Source: Tillus elongatus (taxonomy: Eukaryota > Arthropoda > Insecta > Coleoptera > Cleridae). From it: a stretch of 64,000 bases of DNA. This document shows, piece after piece, positions 16,588 to 29,094 of this stretch. The notes below the pieces were generated by a model. That model worked only from the letters and a program-made list of their open reading frames with translations. It ran no database searches and was not told the origin of the DNA. Both the position numbers and the translations under genes were made by a program. The first letter of the stretch is position 1, and each line of letters opens with the position of its first letter. The DNA is taken from contig OZ023266.1 of NCBI GenBank assembly GCA_964006375.1, forward strand, positions 67,361,403 to 67,425,402, given 5' to 3'.

Positions 16588-16879
16588 ATTTGCTTCTTGC
16601 CTTATGATTGATCAAGACCTACCGACTCGTCTTCTATCTTCCAGAGATTTACAATGTGGATTTCACCTCCTAAAATTTTCTTTATAAGGCGTTCAAACGC
16701 GGTGCGTGCGTTATGGTTACAAATTTATCTCAAACTCTAACTTAACTTTCTATTATCATAGAAACTACATTTTTGACATGTACGTATTATGTTTCTATTG
16801 AGACATGAGTAAAAAAAAATCATGAAATTAGCTTAATTATACATTTTATATACGTTTTTTACCTCGCTTTTTGCGAAAG
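16588..16879. other. Unassigned spacer with a decayed HINE-like 3' end
   Basis: gcggtgcgtgcgttatggtta near 16,700 resembles the family's 3' hairpin in minus orientation. The rest is unassigned AT-rich DNA. Confidence 0.4.
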
Positions 16880-17650
16880 AGTAGTCTTGTGGGCTGGTTA
16901 ACGAGCACTTCCAAGAGATCTACAAAGGAAACCTATTTGTCAAGTTTGATCAAAATCGGTTTATCATCTTTTAAGTTACCGCTCTGATGCATACATAGTC
17001 ACACCATCGTGGTTTTCTTTAGATAAATTCACTAAAAATATTTAATTAATTTGTCTGATTACATTTAACTGTGTAAATTGAAACTTCTGTATAGAAGCAG
17101 ACTTTCACCATATATTTGACAACTCGACTTAAGTACCTAACGAACTTTTCCAAGAGAGTTATAAGGGAAACTTACTTTTCAAGTTTGATCCAAGTCGGTT
17201 CATTATTTTTTAAGTTATCGCTCGGATATATACAGTCCCACCATCGTGACCTCTATTAGCGATTTTTCTTCATGAAAATTCACTGGAAATACTTAATTTA
17301 TTTGTCTGAATAAATTTAAATGCTGTGTAAATTAAAACTTACTGGATAAAAGCAAACTTTCACCATATACGTGAAAACTCAACTTAGGTATCTAACGAAC
17401 TCGTCCAAGAGATTTATAAAGGAAACCTATTTGTCAAGTTTTATCAAAATCAGTTTATTATTTTTTAAGTTATCACTCGGATACATAGTCTCACCGTCGT
17501 GACCTCTATTAGTGATTTTTCATAATGAAAACTCACTAAACATATGTAATTTATTTGTGCGATTGAATTCTAATACTCTGTAAGTTAAAACTTACTGTTA
17601 AACGGAGACTTTCACCTTTATACTTGCCAATATAACTTAGGTACCTACGT
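16880..17650. repeat. Three-unit tandem array (~240-255 bp) derived from a HINE-like element
   Basis: The phrase taacga(g/a)c..ccaagag recurs at 16,899, 17,138 and 17,393. Each unit carries aaatcggtttat..ttttaagttatcgctc, accatcgtgacctctattagcg and a foldback (atttttcttcatgaaaattcact). The units contain the HINE-like 5' hairpin and core but no TA tract. It looks like a non-autonomous element that became a short satellite. Confidence 0.7.
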
Positions 17651-17736
17651 TGCTTCGAAATAAAGTATTTTATTTATTTATTAAACCTTCAATCAAAGCT
17701 TACAAAACTTGTTTTTTTAAGCTTTTAGAGCCTCCC

Positions 17737-17741
<5 letters not shown>

Positions 17742-17823
<82 letters not shown>
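17742..17823. repeat. (TA)n microsatellite, left of the LTR-like insertion
   Basis: About 82 bp of TA. Another TA tract begins again at 18,197, with the LTR-like block between them. Confidence 0.9.
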
Positions 17824-19640
<1,817 letters not shown>

Positions 19641-19653
19641 ACATGGATACCAG

Positions 19654-20006
19654 GAACCGCGGTGGTTCAGAGGTAAGAACGTGTGCCTCTGAACCGAAGG
19701 GTACTGAGCTCGATCCCAGGGTACTCCTTTCACTTTTTCAGTACAAACTGTAAATTAACATCAACCAAGGTTCTGGCATTGTGTTTGAGCAAGTTGAATG
19801 TCTGCACGTTCCGCCCTTCGGAGGGGGCGTAAAGCCGTCGGTCCCGTGTCCATGTGATGTTGGGCACGTTAAAGATCCCTACCCTCCTTACAGAAAGGCA
19901 GGGGTTCGGCAAAATTTCCAGGATAGTGAGGTGAAACTGCTCCTTGGCGTCGGTGATTGGCCATAGTAGCGGAAATAGTCCGACGTTAAAGAAACAAAAC
20001 ACACAC
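19654..20006 (+). mobile_element. tRNA-derived SINE with perfect 13-bp target duplication
   Basis: A 353-bp element begins accgcggtggttcagaggtaa (A-box region TGGTTCAGAGG), with a B-box-like gctcgatccc about 40 bp on. A conserved body follows (cgcccttcggagggggcgta; gggcacgttaaagatccc; ggccatagtagcgg) and a tail aaagaaacaaaacacacac. It is flanked by ACATGGATACCAG at 19,641-19,653 and 20,007-20,019. It would be transcribed by Pol III and moved by LINE machinery. The B box has one substitution. This is a SINE, not a tRNA gene: the tRNA-like fold is incomplete and a long non-tRNA body follows. Confidence 0.85.
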
Positions 20007-20019
20007 ACATGGATACCAG

Positions 20020-20252
20020 TTAAATAATAAAGATATTGCAGCTTGTGAAGAATTCAACTCGTAAATAATAACGAACTGTATACAAAATTATTATCGTAAC
20101 GGTTAGGCGATTCCTAAATTGTCAAATCGGAATGACAACAAACGTCACAAAAGAGTGCTTGAAGTGAACAGTGCGTTCATCAGTCTCCAACCGCTGAAAT
20201 GTATTGGTAGTCAGCAGATGAGTGCTAAGCTGTTGGCGCCTGGTGAAGTCAG
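20020..20252. other. Unassigned spacer between two SINE copies
   Basis: Nothing recognised. Confidence 0.4.
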
Positions 20253-20463
20253 CCATTGTGTTTGGGCAAGTTGAATGATTGCACGTTCCGCCCTTCAGAG
20301 GGCGCGTAAACATGTCGGTTCGATGTGCGATGCGATGTTGAACACATGAAATATTCCTACCCTCTTAACATACATGAAGGGCTTCGGAAAATTTTCCAGA
20401 ATAGTGAGGTGAAAATGTTCCCTGGAGACGGTGTTGGCCATAGTCGCAGAAATACACGAACAT
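20253..20463 (+). mobile_element. SINE of the same family, 5'-truncated
   Basis: Matches the body and tail of the 19,654 copy (gggcaagttgaatg; cacgttccgcccttcagagg; ttggccatagtcgcag) but lacks the A/B boxes and is more diverged. Confidence 0.75.
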
Positions 20464-21265
20464 TTAAAAAAAAAATTATTTGTTTATTTGTGTCAATTAT
20501 ACAATACGCTAATACAATAAGTCAAAGACTTGTGCTGTGCAGTAACGTGATTTAATATGCAATATTATATCCAAAATTGCTTGTCAGTAAGAATCCAAAT
20601 TTCGCACTTCAAATTTTGACATACCAAATAAAACTTCATTTTGCTTCCAATTTTTTCCATCTGATGCCTTAACCGTTGCATTCATTTACAACAAATCTTC
20701 ATATCTTTATTATACTTTTCCATTTACAATTCATCCTAACATATCCATATTTTTGCCAAAATAACCAATTTTATTTAAGACCAAAAATGACACTAGAGTT
20801 TGACGTTGCTCAATATTTTCACAAATACAATACAAACTATTACTTTTTCCTTTATATTCACTGAATACTTATTTTGCTGAGGCATATCAAATTCTTATGA
20901 GACGTCGGTACCATAAAGGACTTGCTGCGCCAGGACATGTGTTTTAATAAAATAGGTATCACAAAGAATTAATTTTTGTTGTTGCATGACTCTCTTCTGT
21001 ATTAGATATATAGACAACTTTTTGAAATCGCCCCAGTCACACGTCACACATAAAGAATTGAATGCACACACACATAAATATATAACAAGTAGAAATATAA
21101 AATCTAGCTCTCTGTATAAAACACAAAATCACAAACTAAAATTTATAGTATTTAAAATTTACAAACAGTAAGTGTATCACAGAATATAATTTAAGGTAAT
21201 TTCAAACACAAAACATGTACATGAGTGCATATACGTATATATCACAAAATAAATTCACCGTTTTT
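20464..21265. other. Unassigned AT-rich region with a decayed HINE-like 3' end
   Basis: gtaccataaaggacttgctgcgccagg at 20,909-20,935 is a mutated form of the HINE-like terminal hairpin. The rest has only short AT-rich open frames. Confidence 0.4.
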
Positions 21266-21475
21266 ATAAAAACTTCTTGTTATGCCCGCTCTTTTGTCCC
21301 GAGGACTTCCAAGTTGTGGAATTCCTTGCCGGCACATGTTTTTCCTTCTCCTCCGAGCCTCCAAACCTTCAAGTCCAGAATTAACAAGTTGCCTCTTTCC
21401 CCCTGTCAAGACCCACGGTACGATAGTATTTAGGCTGTATGCCCTCGTGGTGTGTTGTTGAAATTAAAATAAAAA
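21266..21475 (+). pseudogene. LINE 3' end (same family as 45.4-46.9 kb)
   Basis: Encodes TSCYARSFVPRTSKLWNSLP and the following residues of the ORF2 C-terminus. Its 3' UTR (gatagtatttaggctgta, ccctcgtggtgtgttgttga) is nearly identical to that of the LINE at 45.4 kb. The strong 5' truncation is typical of LINE insertion. Confidence 0.8.
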
Positions 21476-21489
21476 AATGTTGATCATTC

Positions 21490-22250
21490 AAAAATTATTT
21501 TTTTGTAAGCTTTTTTAACCAGCATTTGCCTAAGTGTGCTTTCACATTTCCTTTGTGATAACTGTTTAATGTTGTGTGGTAATTTGCTGTACATCTATAT
21601 TAATCGCTATTTTACATTATTTTGTAATAAACTAAGTTTAGGGCAAACATTTGTCAGATGCAATTTGTTTCGCATGTCATGGTAGTGGTTACCTTGTAAG
21701 TTTTCAAATTCATTTTTTTACGTAAGTAGCACATTCAAGTATGTATATTGATGGAAATGTAAGAATATGGTTGTCTTGAAAAAATGCTTACAGGAATCCA
21801 TACTTTTTAAATGAAACATTGCTCTCACGCACTTTTTCGTATGCCAAACACACGATATGCATCTGTGGAATGCAAGATGCAACTCCATATTGCATTCGGA
21901 AATACACATAGGCATAGTGCATTGTAGGCTGCAATGCAAGCAGTCCTATCTACCGCATGAGTTAATATTTTCAAAGCATATATCATATACGAACTTATTC
22001 TGCTACAAATTTCGTCAACATGACTTTTCCAGTTAAGTTGTTCGTCAAGTACTAGCCCTAAGAGTTTTGTGGTGGCTTCAGGGGTAAGTTGGCATGCTAA
22101 CTGTCAATTTATCAGTATTAGTGCATTCAAAGCTTATTATTTTTGTTTTATTGACATTAATGTTGGAGAAACAAATTAGTACGCCCCTGTCTCTTTACTT
22201 TCATTCGGTTGCACTATCATTTAAGTTTCTACCTGGAATTATTTATCTCT
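21490..22250 (-). pseudogene. Non-LTR retrotransposon ORF2 C-terminal half (Jockey/CR1-like)
   Basis: Read on the minus strand. From about 22,190 downwards come NVNKTKIISF, then LLGLVLDEQLNWKSHVDEIC (the segment after the RT palm that includes LG..LD..L.W..H), then a thumb-like region and MDSCKHFFKTTIFLHFHQYT. A frame change leads to a C-terminal portion with SKLPHNIKQL. These elements are typical of Jockey/CR1-group LINE tails. RT motifs before this part are absent or too decayed. Frame changes and stops show it is a pseudogene. Confidence 0.65.
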
Positions 22251-22479
22251 GGATTTCACAATCTTTTCCAATTTGCTGGTAATCTTTATCCTCTAGACGT
22301 CTGTATCGCATTAGGTTTACGCATGAACAATGCCATACAAAGAATACTTATATACCGTTAGGTTCTTTATTGTAAATAGCTTTAGCTGTCTTTGACGTAT
22401 TCTTTAGATGCACCCAATGAATTTTCTTCACTAGGAATAATGCTTCTACCTAGTTGGTCATTCTGTATTACTGACATTA

Positions 22480-23290
22480 TGTTATGTCAACTACGTCACC
22501 AAGCGTTACGCGAAAGCTCGATAAAAGCAAGCCTTTCGCAAGGTACAAGTCAGTTCTACCCCCGATCTCATCTTCTTCGCTTCGTGGAACCTCGAATTCC
22601 TAATTTTCTACTTAAACACCGCTCGCTTGTTTAAGCCAGTTCAGTGCTACAGTTCTACGCCAGATCTCATCTTCGCTCCTTCTTCGCTCCTTGGAACCCT
22701 GAGTTCCAAATATTCCACTTAAACATCGCTCGTGTGTTAACGCCAGTTGAATTCTACAGTGCCGTTCTACAACAAATCTCATCTTCATCGCTTTTTGGGA
22801 CTTCTAAGATCTCGATCTTCTACCTAAACATCGCTAGTGTGATTACGCCACTTCAGCTCAAGCTCCAATCTTCCTACAGGAATTCCGTTCGTACAGTATT
22901 GTAGTGAAAAGTCAGTGTTTTCTTCGAAATTAGAAAGTATACGCGCAGTTAAATGCAATAGCAAGTAGCTAATAAGATTGTGAAATCTCCTGAATAACCC
23001 ATTAAATAAGTGTAAAACCGCAAATTTTAAATAAATGTAAGTTCAAAGTGTATATAGTAACAATACAACATATATAAATATAAACAAGTGTATTACTGAA
23101 ATCTTCTGGAATCCAGTGCACCTAGAGTTATAAATAGAGTCCACATACAGTCCACATCTTCAACATATTATTCTTCCAACGCTAATTAGCAAAGCCGACT
23201 AGTTAGCGAGGGTGGGATCAATCCACCTGCAAAACATTGGGGTAAGAAAACAAGCTCTTTCTCCCCCAATTAAGACTCATATTGTGCTGA
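22480..23290. mobile_element. LTR-like repeat with three internal ~105-bp repeats
   Basis: Opens TGTTATGTCA; a TATA-like gataaaagca (about 22,519) is followed by an initiator-like gtcagttc. Three imperfect repeats follow at about 22,545, 22,638 and 22,745, each with ttctac, gatctcatcttc and aaaca(c/t)cgct(c/a)g. The 3' part (gggtgggatcaatccacctg; aaacaagctctttctccccc) matches in inverse the start of the insertion at 4915. No coding sequence. LTR status is an inference from the promoter-like layout. Confidence 0.5.
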
Positions 23291-24020
23291 CAGACCCAGT
23301 GACCTAACCTGACCAAAATATCCCCCACCCCACGTTACACAGCGCCAGCAAAAGGACCCCTGATTACTACAGATGTATCATCGGCATATGGTGTTTGTAA
23401 CTGTTTTCTGTTAGAGTAGGCAACTCATTAGTACAAATCACGAAAAGCATCGATGGATTGCTGATCTACATATTATATGGTATATAAAAATTACTCGTAG
23501 GAAATTATGCATACAACGTTTGAAGAAGGAAACTATTATCTTCCAGTTTATCTATCCAACAAATAAGATAAACAAATAAGGAAATAATCCAACATTGAAA
23601 ACAAAAACCGCTAATATCTTTGCAAATTACCTCCTCGTGACAACGATAAAAAGTCTCAATTTGCAATAAAATTAAATAGACTGTGAATAGAATTTTTAGG
23701 TCGTTGTACCGACTCTGTCAGTCTCGACGTATTGCCTGCAAAAACTACGCAATTAGTACTATAGATTAGTTAGTGGTGAAAAGGAAAATGGTGTTATTCG
23801 ACGAACAATAATTGAAATAGAAAAAAAAACAAGAACATATTAACATAAAATTCACTAATTATTATCTACTATGTATTTATTACACAGCTCAACAAAAAAA
23901 GTTTTTTTTTGTTGTTCTGATTTTCTGCGGAAATTTTGGTGATTGAGAACGCAGAATTTAGAAAATAATCATGATTATATCAGATTGACTCTATTAGAAA
24001 AAGTTCACTAATACTAAAAT
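23291..24020. other. Unassigned region
   Basis: No gene seen. The first ~50 bp (cccaccccacgttacacagcgccagc) may belong to the adjacent LTR-like element, since its reverse complement tggcgctgtgtaacgtgggg resembles a tRNA primer-binding site. This is only suggestive. Confidence 0.35.
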
Positions 24021-24039
24021 TTTCGTGGAAAAAAGTCAC

Positions 24040-25010
24040 TAATGTGCTGATTTTGATAAAATTTGGCATGTACCTTCCTTTCGTAAATGGCTTGGATAAA
24101 TTCGTTAGTCAAGAAAATCAGACGAGGTTTTCCGGGAAAATTTTGACTTTTCATTCGAAAAACATTTAATATCACCCTGTATATATGTAAACAAACAAAC
24201 ATTAAAACTAACCCCGGATATGGGCCCTATGGGACCTACTTCGCGCTCATTTGAAAAATTCATTTTAAAATTCAAAAGTCGCCTCACCTCATTAGCAAAT
24301 TTCTTCTGCAAAAATTTGCTAAAAATTATAGACATAAGCTCTATAATAAAAACTACTGCTAATGCATCAGAAAAAGGGTCTATTTGAAATTAATTTTCTG
24401 ACAACATGTTGAGTAAATTTAAGGACAATGACGGTTAAAGATTAAATTTAAGGACTTTTAAGACACACTTCTTGCGACATTTTATGTACATAGCTTGTAT
24501 TCGCTTTAGGTCCTTTGCCTAAAAGTTGCCAATTTTCACGTTTTAAATCACGACTTTGACGTTTTAAGAGGAAAAGTTATTAAATTTTTAGTTATTTTTC
24601 TGGCATTTCTTGACCAATTGCGCCAAAAAACTTAGTCTTTGTTTCTAACATACAATGGATTTTGTTATCTACACAAAATATTTTGCTTTTCTGCGTTTAT
24701 CTGGTCATCAGTGGTACCCAAATGTTTTTTCTGTAAATGCCTATAACTTTTTAGTCTTTTCACCTATATCTCTAAATTTTGGTACATAGCTTACTTTTTG
24801 CATAAACCCGCGTACCAAATAACTTTGTTATTTTCGGAAATACAAAAATGTACCGGGAAAAACCGGGCAGTTTTTCCTGGCTAACGAACTTATCCAAGCC
24901 ATTTGTAGAAGGAAGGTACCAACAAAACCAGCTACTAACAAACTTATTCAAGCTATTTACAAATGTAAGGTACCTGCCAAATTTTAAACATATCATGTAT
25001 TTTTCCTTGT
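24040..25010. mobile_element. HINE-like composite: plus core fragment, minus 5' end, minus inner part
   Basis: 24,040-24,165 is plus-strand core (gattttgataaaatttggca). 24,176-24,326 is a minus-strand 5' end with no long TA tract (caccctgtatatatg instead), ending in a GCAAATTTCTTCTGCAAAAAT hairpin. 24,340-25,010 is minus-strand inner sequence as at 14,930. It shows repeated breakage and re-joining at the hairpin and the TA tract. Confidence 0.55.
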
Positions 25011-25565
25011 TAACGGCTTGGACGGTTATATTTTAGCCAACCCAATCTCCCTAATGGCGAATTTTGCCTACGAAAATTCGCGAAAAAAGAACCAAGTTTC
25101 CCTATTTTGCCCTATTGCAAATAAATGGCAGCTATAAAATTGCAACCGTCAAAAGGTTATCCTTAGAAATACTGATATTAACCCATGAGAGTATCATAAA
25201 AATGTCTGGACGCAGCAAGTGCGTTATGGTAGTGATTTTTTTAAAAATTAAATGCTTATAACCTTTTTTCTTAGATATAAATTTTTCCTTGTTAACGGCT
25301 TGGACGGTTATATTTTAGCCAACCCAATCTCCCTAATAGCGAATTTTGCCTACGAAAATTCGCGAAAAAAGACCCAGTTTTCCTATTTTGCCCTATTGCA
25401 AATAAATGGCAGCTATAAAATTGCAACTGATAAAGGTTATCCTTAGAAATACTTATATTAACCCATGAGAGTATCATAAAAATGTCTGGACGCAGCAAGT
25501 GCGTTATGGTAGTTAATTTTTTTAAAATTAAATGCTTATAACCTTTTTTCTTAGAGATATAAATT
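25001..25565. repeat. Recent tandem duplication, 282-bp period
   Basis: Two near-identical units (25,001-25,282 and 25,283-25,565). Each contains ttttccttgttaacggcttg, a gcgaatttt..aaaattcgc hairpin, atggcagctataaaattgca and a minus-strand HINE-like 3' end (ggacgcagcaagtgcgttat). Very few differences are visible, so the duplication is young or has been homogenised. Confidence 0.8.
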
Positions 25566-25613
25566 TTGGTAATTGAAATCATCACATTCTTTTATGAATT
25601 ATCGGTGTGATAC

Positions 25614-25685
<72 letters not shown>

Positions 25686-25805
25686 TATAAAAATTGAAAC
25701 TAGCCCTGGGTTCTTGGGGTCCTAATTCGGGCTCATCTGAAGAAATTTTTTCGAAAGTCGGGATCTCCTCGTTAGTGAATTTTTCCCCCGAAAATTCACT
25801 AATAA
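25485..25805 (-). mobile_element. HINE-like minimal copy, minus strand
   Basis: 3' hairpin (ggacgcagcaagtgcgtta), a very short core, ttatcggtgtgatac, (TA)n at about 25,615-25,681, the cctgggttcttggggtccta block and the 5' GTGAATTTTTCCCCCGAAAA hairpin. About 320 bp: nearly all of the core is deleted while both ends are kept. Confidence 0.7.
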
Positions 25806-26817
25806 ACATAAAGAACACTATGAAATTAAATACGTTAAAATATAAAAGAGAAAATTACACCATTTAACGTAACAAATTGTGGACTCACCTGAATCAATTA
25901 ACAAAACACAAAATCACTTAATAGACAGCTAGCGCAAATGTATAAATTGGCTAATAAATATTACGAACGAAGCACAGTTAAAATTTTCCTTAAAATTTTC
26001 TCTCGTGAAAACGCACTAAAATATGTGAACGATAGTAATAAAACTCCAAACGTTTTCTCGATAGGGAAATTATTTTCCACCTTCTAATAACACGATAATA
26101 ATAATGAAGTAGATACTCTTGTGTCTACAAGTTTACAGAATTAGTATAGTAACTCGCCGGGAGCTGAAAGTTCTTGCGAACAGCCGGTGAGTGAAATAAG
26201 TGCGTCTAGCAGAAACCACGACACGATACATCAAGCCAGCTTTGTCTAACAAATGAATTCAAGACATCCAGGTGGTACAAAAGAAAAGGTGATTCTATGT
26301 TCTAGCAGCATCAAATAAAAGACTCGTTTATTTGGATTCTTTTGCATGTCTCCGAAATTCTAAAACTGTGATATTCACTTTAAACGCACTACGAAATTCT
26401 AAAACTGTGTTATCTTCACTTTAAAACCACTAGGGGGCCAGTTACTCAAGCTACAATAAATTATCTCCAGGAAATGTTATCAGATAAAGAGTTATAATTA
26501 CAATGTCTACGAATCACTTCGGTTACGGAATTATACTTTTAATATAAGTTCAACATAATCATAAACTAGAGGCGATGTCTCCTTGTCACAAACATCACTC
26601 TCTGTCTCCAGCAACTCTGTTGACTTCCATTGTAACTTTGGCGGTTCATCAGTCGTGACAGGCTATCCAGAAGTTTTCCTCTTGGTCTACTTCTAATAAT
26701 GCTGGAAAATTATTATATCCCAGAATATGTCCCACAAATGTTGCCTTCCCTATTTTTGTTCGCTCATACTTACATTCGTCTTTCTATCGGTGTACGTTGT
26801 CTTTTGTCATTTTTTAT
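25806..26817. other. Unassigned region with a short tandem duplication
   Basis: The phrase cgaaattctaaaactgtg..cactttaaa occurs twice in tandem at about 26,350-26,440. Otherwise no gene or repeat end is recognised. Confidence 0.4.
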
Positions 26818-26906
26818 GAGATCGCGACTTTAGAATTTAGATTTTTTGTAATGACCGCGAACTAAGACCCTTATAATCCATATTCGGGGTCAGCTTCAAT
26901 TTTGAC
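26818..26906 (+). mobile_element. HINE-like 5' fragment
   Basis: gagatcgcgactttagaattt, then gaccgcgaactaagaccc and ccatattcggggtcagcttc match the 5' block of the family. The rest is missing. Confidence 0.55.
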
Positions 26907-26927
26907 ATTTGATTGCTCTCTTTTAAA

Positions 26928-27277
26928 TTCCGTAACCCACTAAGTGAGATGTAAGTCACGAAGCACGTGCCGCCACCTCGTTGCGGAACCAAGTAGTGTG
27001 TTGTCACGGCAGCTCCAAATAACACTGAGTATACAGTAACACTCTGTGTTATTTGGAGCTGCCGTGACAACATACTAATTGGTTCCGCAACGAGGTGGCG
27101 GCACGTGCTTCGTGTCTTACAGCTCACTTAGCGTTGGAAGGCTGGCTACCATAGCCGTACTACTTTATAGGTGTATTTTCGCTGTAATTAGTATGCCGTA
27201 CTGACGAGCTCTAATTAGATCGAAACCGGTCTACGGTTCTAATTGTGGTGAGAATGCATCTAGCCTTCCGTAACCCA
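26928..27277 (+). mobile_element. Retrozyme/Penelope-like insertion with hammerhead ribozyme and 12-bp TSD
   Basis: Perfect direct repeats TTCCGTAACCCA lie at 26,928-26,939 and 27,266-27,277. Between them, 26,941-27,030 and about 27,040-27,131 form a long near-perfect palindrome (landmarks aagcacgtgccgccacctcg and its complement, and ttgtcacggcagctcc and its complement). A tail with a hammerhead motif follows. The termini, AAGTGAG on the left and GAATGCATCTAG on the right, are the same as in the 31.5-kb array. No ORF. The size and organisation fit a small non-autonomous element that uses Penelope-type reverse transcription. Confidence 0.8.
27185..27245 (+). ncRNA. Type I hammerhead ribozyme, single copy
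   Basis: Core CTGACGA (27,201-27,207, fits CUGANGA); stem II around a gctctaattagatc foldback with one C-U mismatch; GAAA (27,222-27,225 region); stem III ACC/GGT with no loop; cleavage triplet GTC, with predicted cut after 27,231. Stem I is CCGTA/TACGG, an internal loop, then TAATTAG/CTAATTG with one weak outer pair. The stem II mismatch may lower its activity relative to the array copies. Confidence 0.8.
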
Positions 27278-27479
27278 GTTTTTATTAGTAACAGACATTG
27301 ATCACCTAAGTACCATATCAGCAAACATTTCTTTGCCCGATAACACTTTTAAAAATAACTACTTGTAGATTGTTTAGATTTTGGATGGTTTAATGAGTCG
27401 AATAGGCCTTTAGCCTCGCAGCGCTGCGACCCCAATGGGTCGTTTGTGCATGACTTTTTTTCCAATAGTTGCCCCAAAA
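27278..27479. other. Unassigned spacer
   Basis: Nothing recognised. Confidence 0.4.
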
Positions 27480-29083
27480 GTTCGGGCTTGTTATGTAGTC
27501 TACTATCTTTTTGGGAGCTATTTTACCTGTTCCTTGGAGGTTAAAAGGTCACCCCTCCAGGGTATTTAAGCCTTTTGCAAAACTGGGCCATGCATTTGCA
27601 TCGCAAGTGTTCTGTGGTTTCTGCTGCTTTAGTGCAGTATCTGCGGTTTGCACTGTCCGCCTCACCCATCTTCATAAGGTGATACCTTACTGCGGAGTGT
27701 CCTGTGATTATTCTCAAGTCGTTCCTCTTCAATTCAAGAAACAGTTCCGACTTCTGTGTTGATATGGTGAGAAACCGTTTTTCCTGCGTTAAGCCTGGCG
27801 TTTTTTTTTTCAGTATGACAGCATTTGGTACCTCTCCCAAGTATCAAGTTCGTTTTTTACGTGGCTTTTTGTTAGTCCACAATAGGGCTCTGGACCATAG
27901 AATGGTGTTGTTGGTGCCCTTTTCGCAAGGCTATCTCCAACCTCATTTCCTTCAATGATTTGAGGCCCTGATACCCACATCAAAATTACTTTTTTGTGCG
28001 TAACCAGTTGCTTCAAGGATTTTTTGCAGTCCCAGGCTAGTTTAGACTGGGTTTTGAAAGACTCTTTAGATTCTTTAGTATTTCCTGACTGACTGACAGA
28101 ATGTAGATCTCTCTATTTCGGTGTTTTCATTGCATGCACTCCAGTAGAGAGAGATTTATAACAAGAATTTCTACCTGGAATATAGTTTACATAAATTTAG
28201 CGGATCTATAATTAGGTCATTTTCCCAGTTCTCCCTCCAGTTGTTTAGACCCGTCTGTATGCCATACAGATGAGCTGTTTGTCAGACTTGCACTGTCTGT
28301 CCCATGCTTAGCGGTCACTTATGACCACCTCGAAATAAATTATGAAGTCCACTTCGGCCGGCATTTGATCTGCTGGTTTTCCTAGTGACTCCAGTGGAAT
28401 CATTTCCAGGATTTTCAAGTGGCCAACCCATTCCCCTGGTTTGAATTTGTTCGGTAAAATAGTCTTGGTGTTGTTTCCCTCTTCCAGCATATATGCAGAT
28501 TGAGCAAGATTCAGCATTGCCTCCATTGCAGGTGTAGGGCATGATGGCGTAGCTTGCGTTATTCCAAAAGTGATCAGCCTCTGCAATTTTTGCAATTTGC
28601 TTTGTGTTGAGGCTTGACCATAGGTTTGACCACAATTTGGTATAGCCAGTATACCATCCTGAGATTCAGCCACCATGTCTTTCCTACGAGTCCACGGCAT
28701 ATCCAGATTGCCATTGTGGCTCTTGAAAGAGTTCTTCCAAGTGTGTGTTCCAGCTCAGTTTCTGATCTAATAAGATCCCTAAATATTTGACTGCATTGAA
28801 AAATTGTATCTGATACCATTCAGAGTGGGAGCTTTTAAACTTAGTTTCCTTCTATTTGTGAATGGGCCAAGAACTATCATGAGGATTGACAGTAAGTGCC
28901 TTTGTCTCACATCAGTTCCTTACTATATTTAGGGCTGTTTGCATTAGGATGGATATAACAGCATCGTGCTCGCCCTTTACTGTTATCAGAATATCATCTG
29001 CAAATTCTTAGCCTATAAATCCTGCCCTGCACAATGTAGTCATAAGTTTATCAAAAACGAGCGACCTCAGCAGAGGTGGTAGC
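27480..29083 (-). pseudogene. I-clade-like LINE ORF2 (outer, host copy): late RT, RNase H and Cys/His tail
   Basis: Read on the minus strand. It starts with EGVLPPLLRSLVFDK (RT motif region B, about 29,093-29,050), then FADD, the catalytic palm motif (about 29,005). Next come YRIVKFFNAVKYLG-type residues and the thumb (28,819-28,570), then TDGSKQLEGE opening RNase H (about 28,260), and VILMWVSG..IEGNEVGDSLAKR (about 27,970). The Cys/His tail (C..H..C.C) lies near 27,610. Several stops and frame changes. Its upstream part continues at 30,256-30,475; the interval between was split by another LINE. Confidence 0.8.
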
Positions 29084-29094
29084 ACTCCTTCTTG
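29084..29094. repeat. Left 11-bp target duplication of the nested LINE
   Basis: ACTCCTTCTTG occurs here and at 30,245-30,255. The outer LINE's reading (minus strand) breaks at exactly this sequence on both sides. Confidence 0.7.

Noticed and set aside
19656..19730. A tRNA gene at the SINE head
   Set aside because: A and B boxes are present but the cloverleaf is incomplete, and a SINE body plus target duplication follow.
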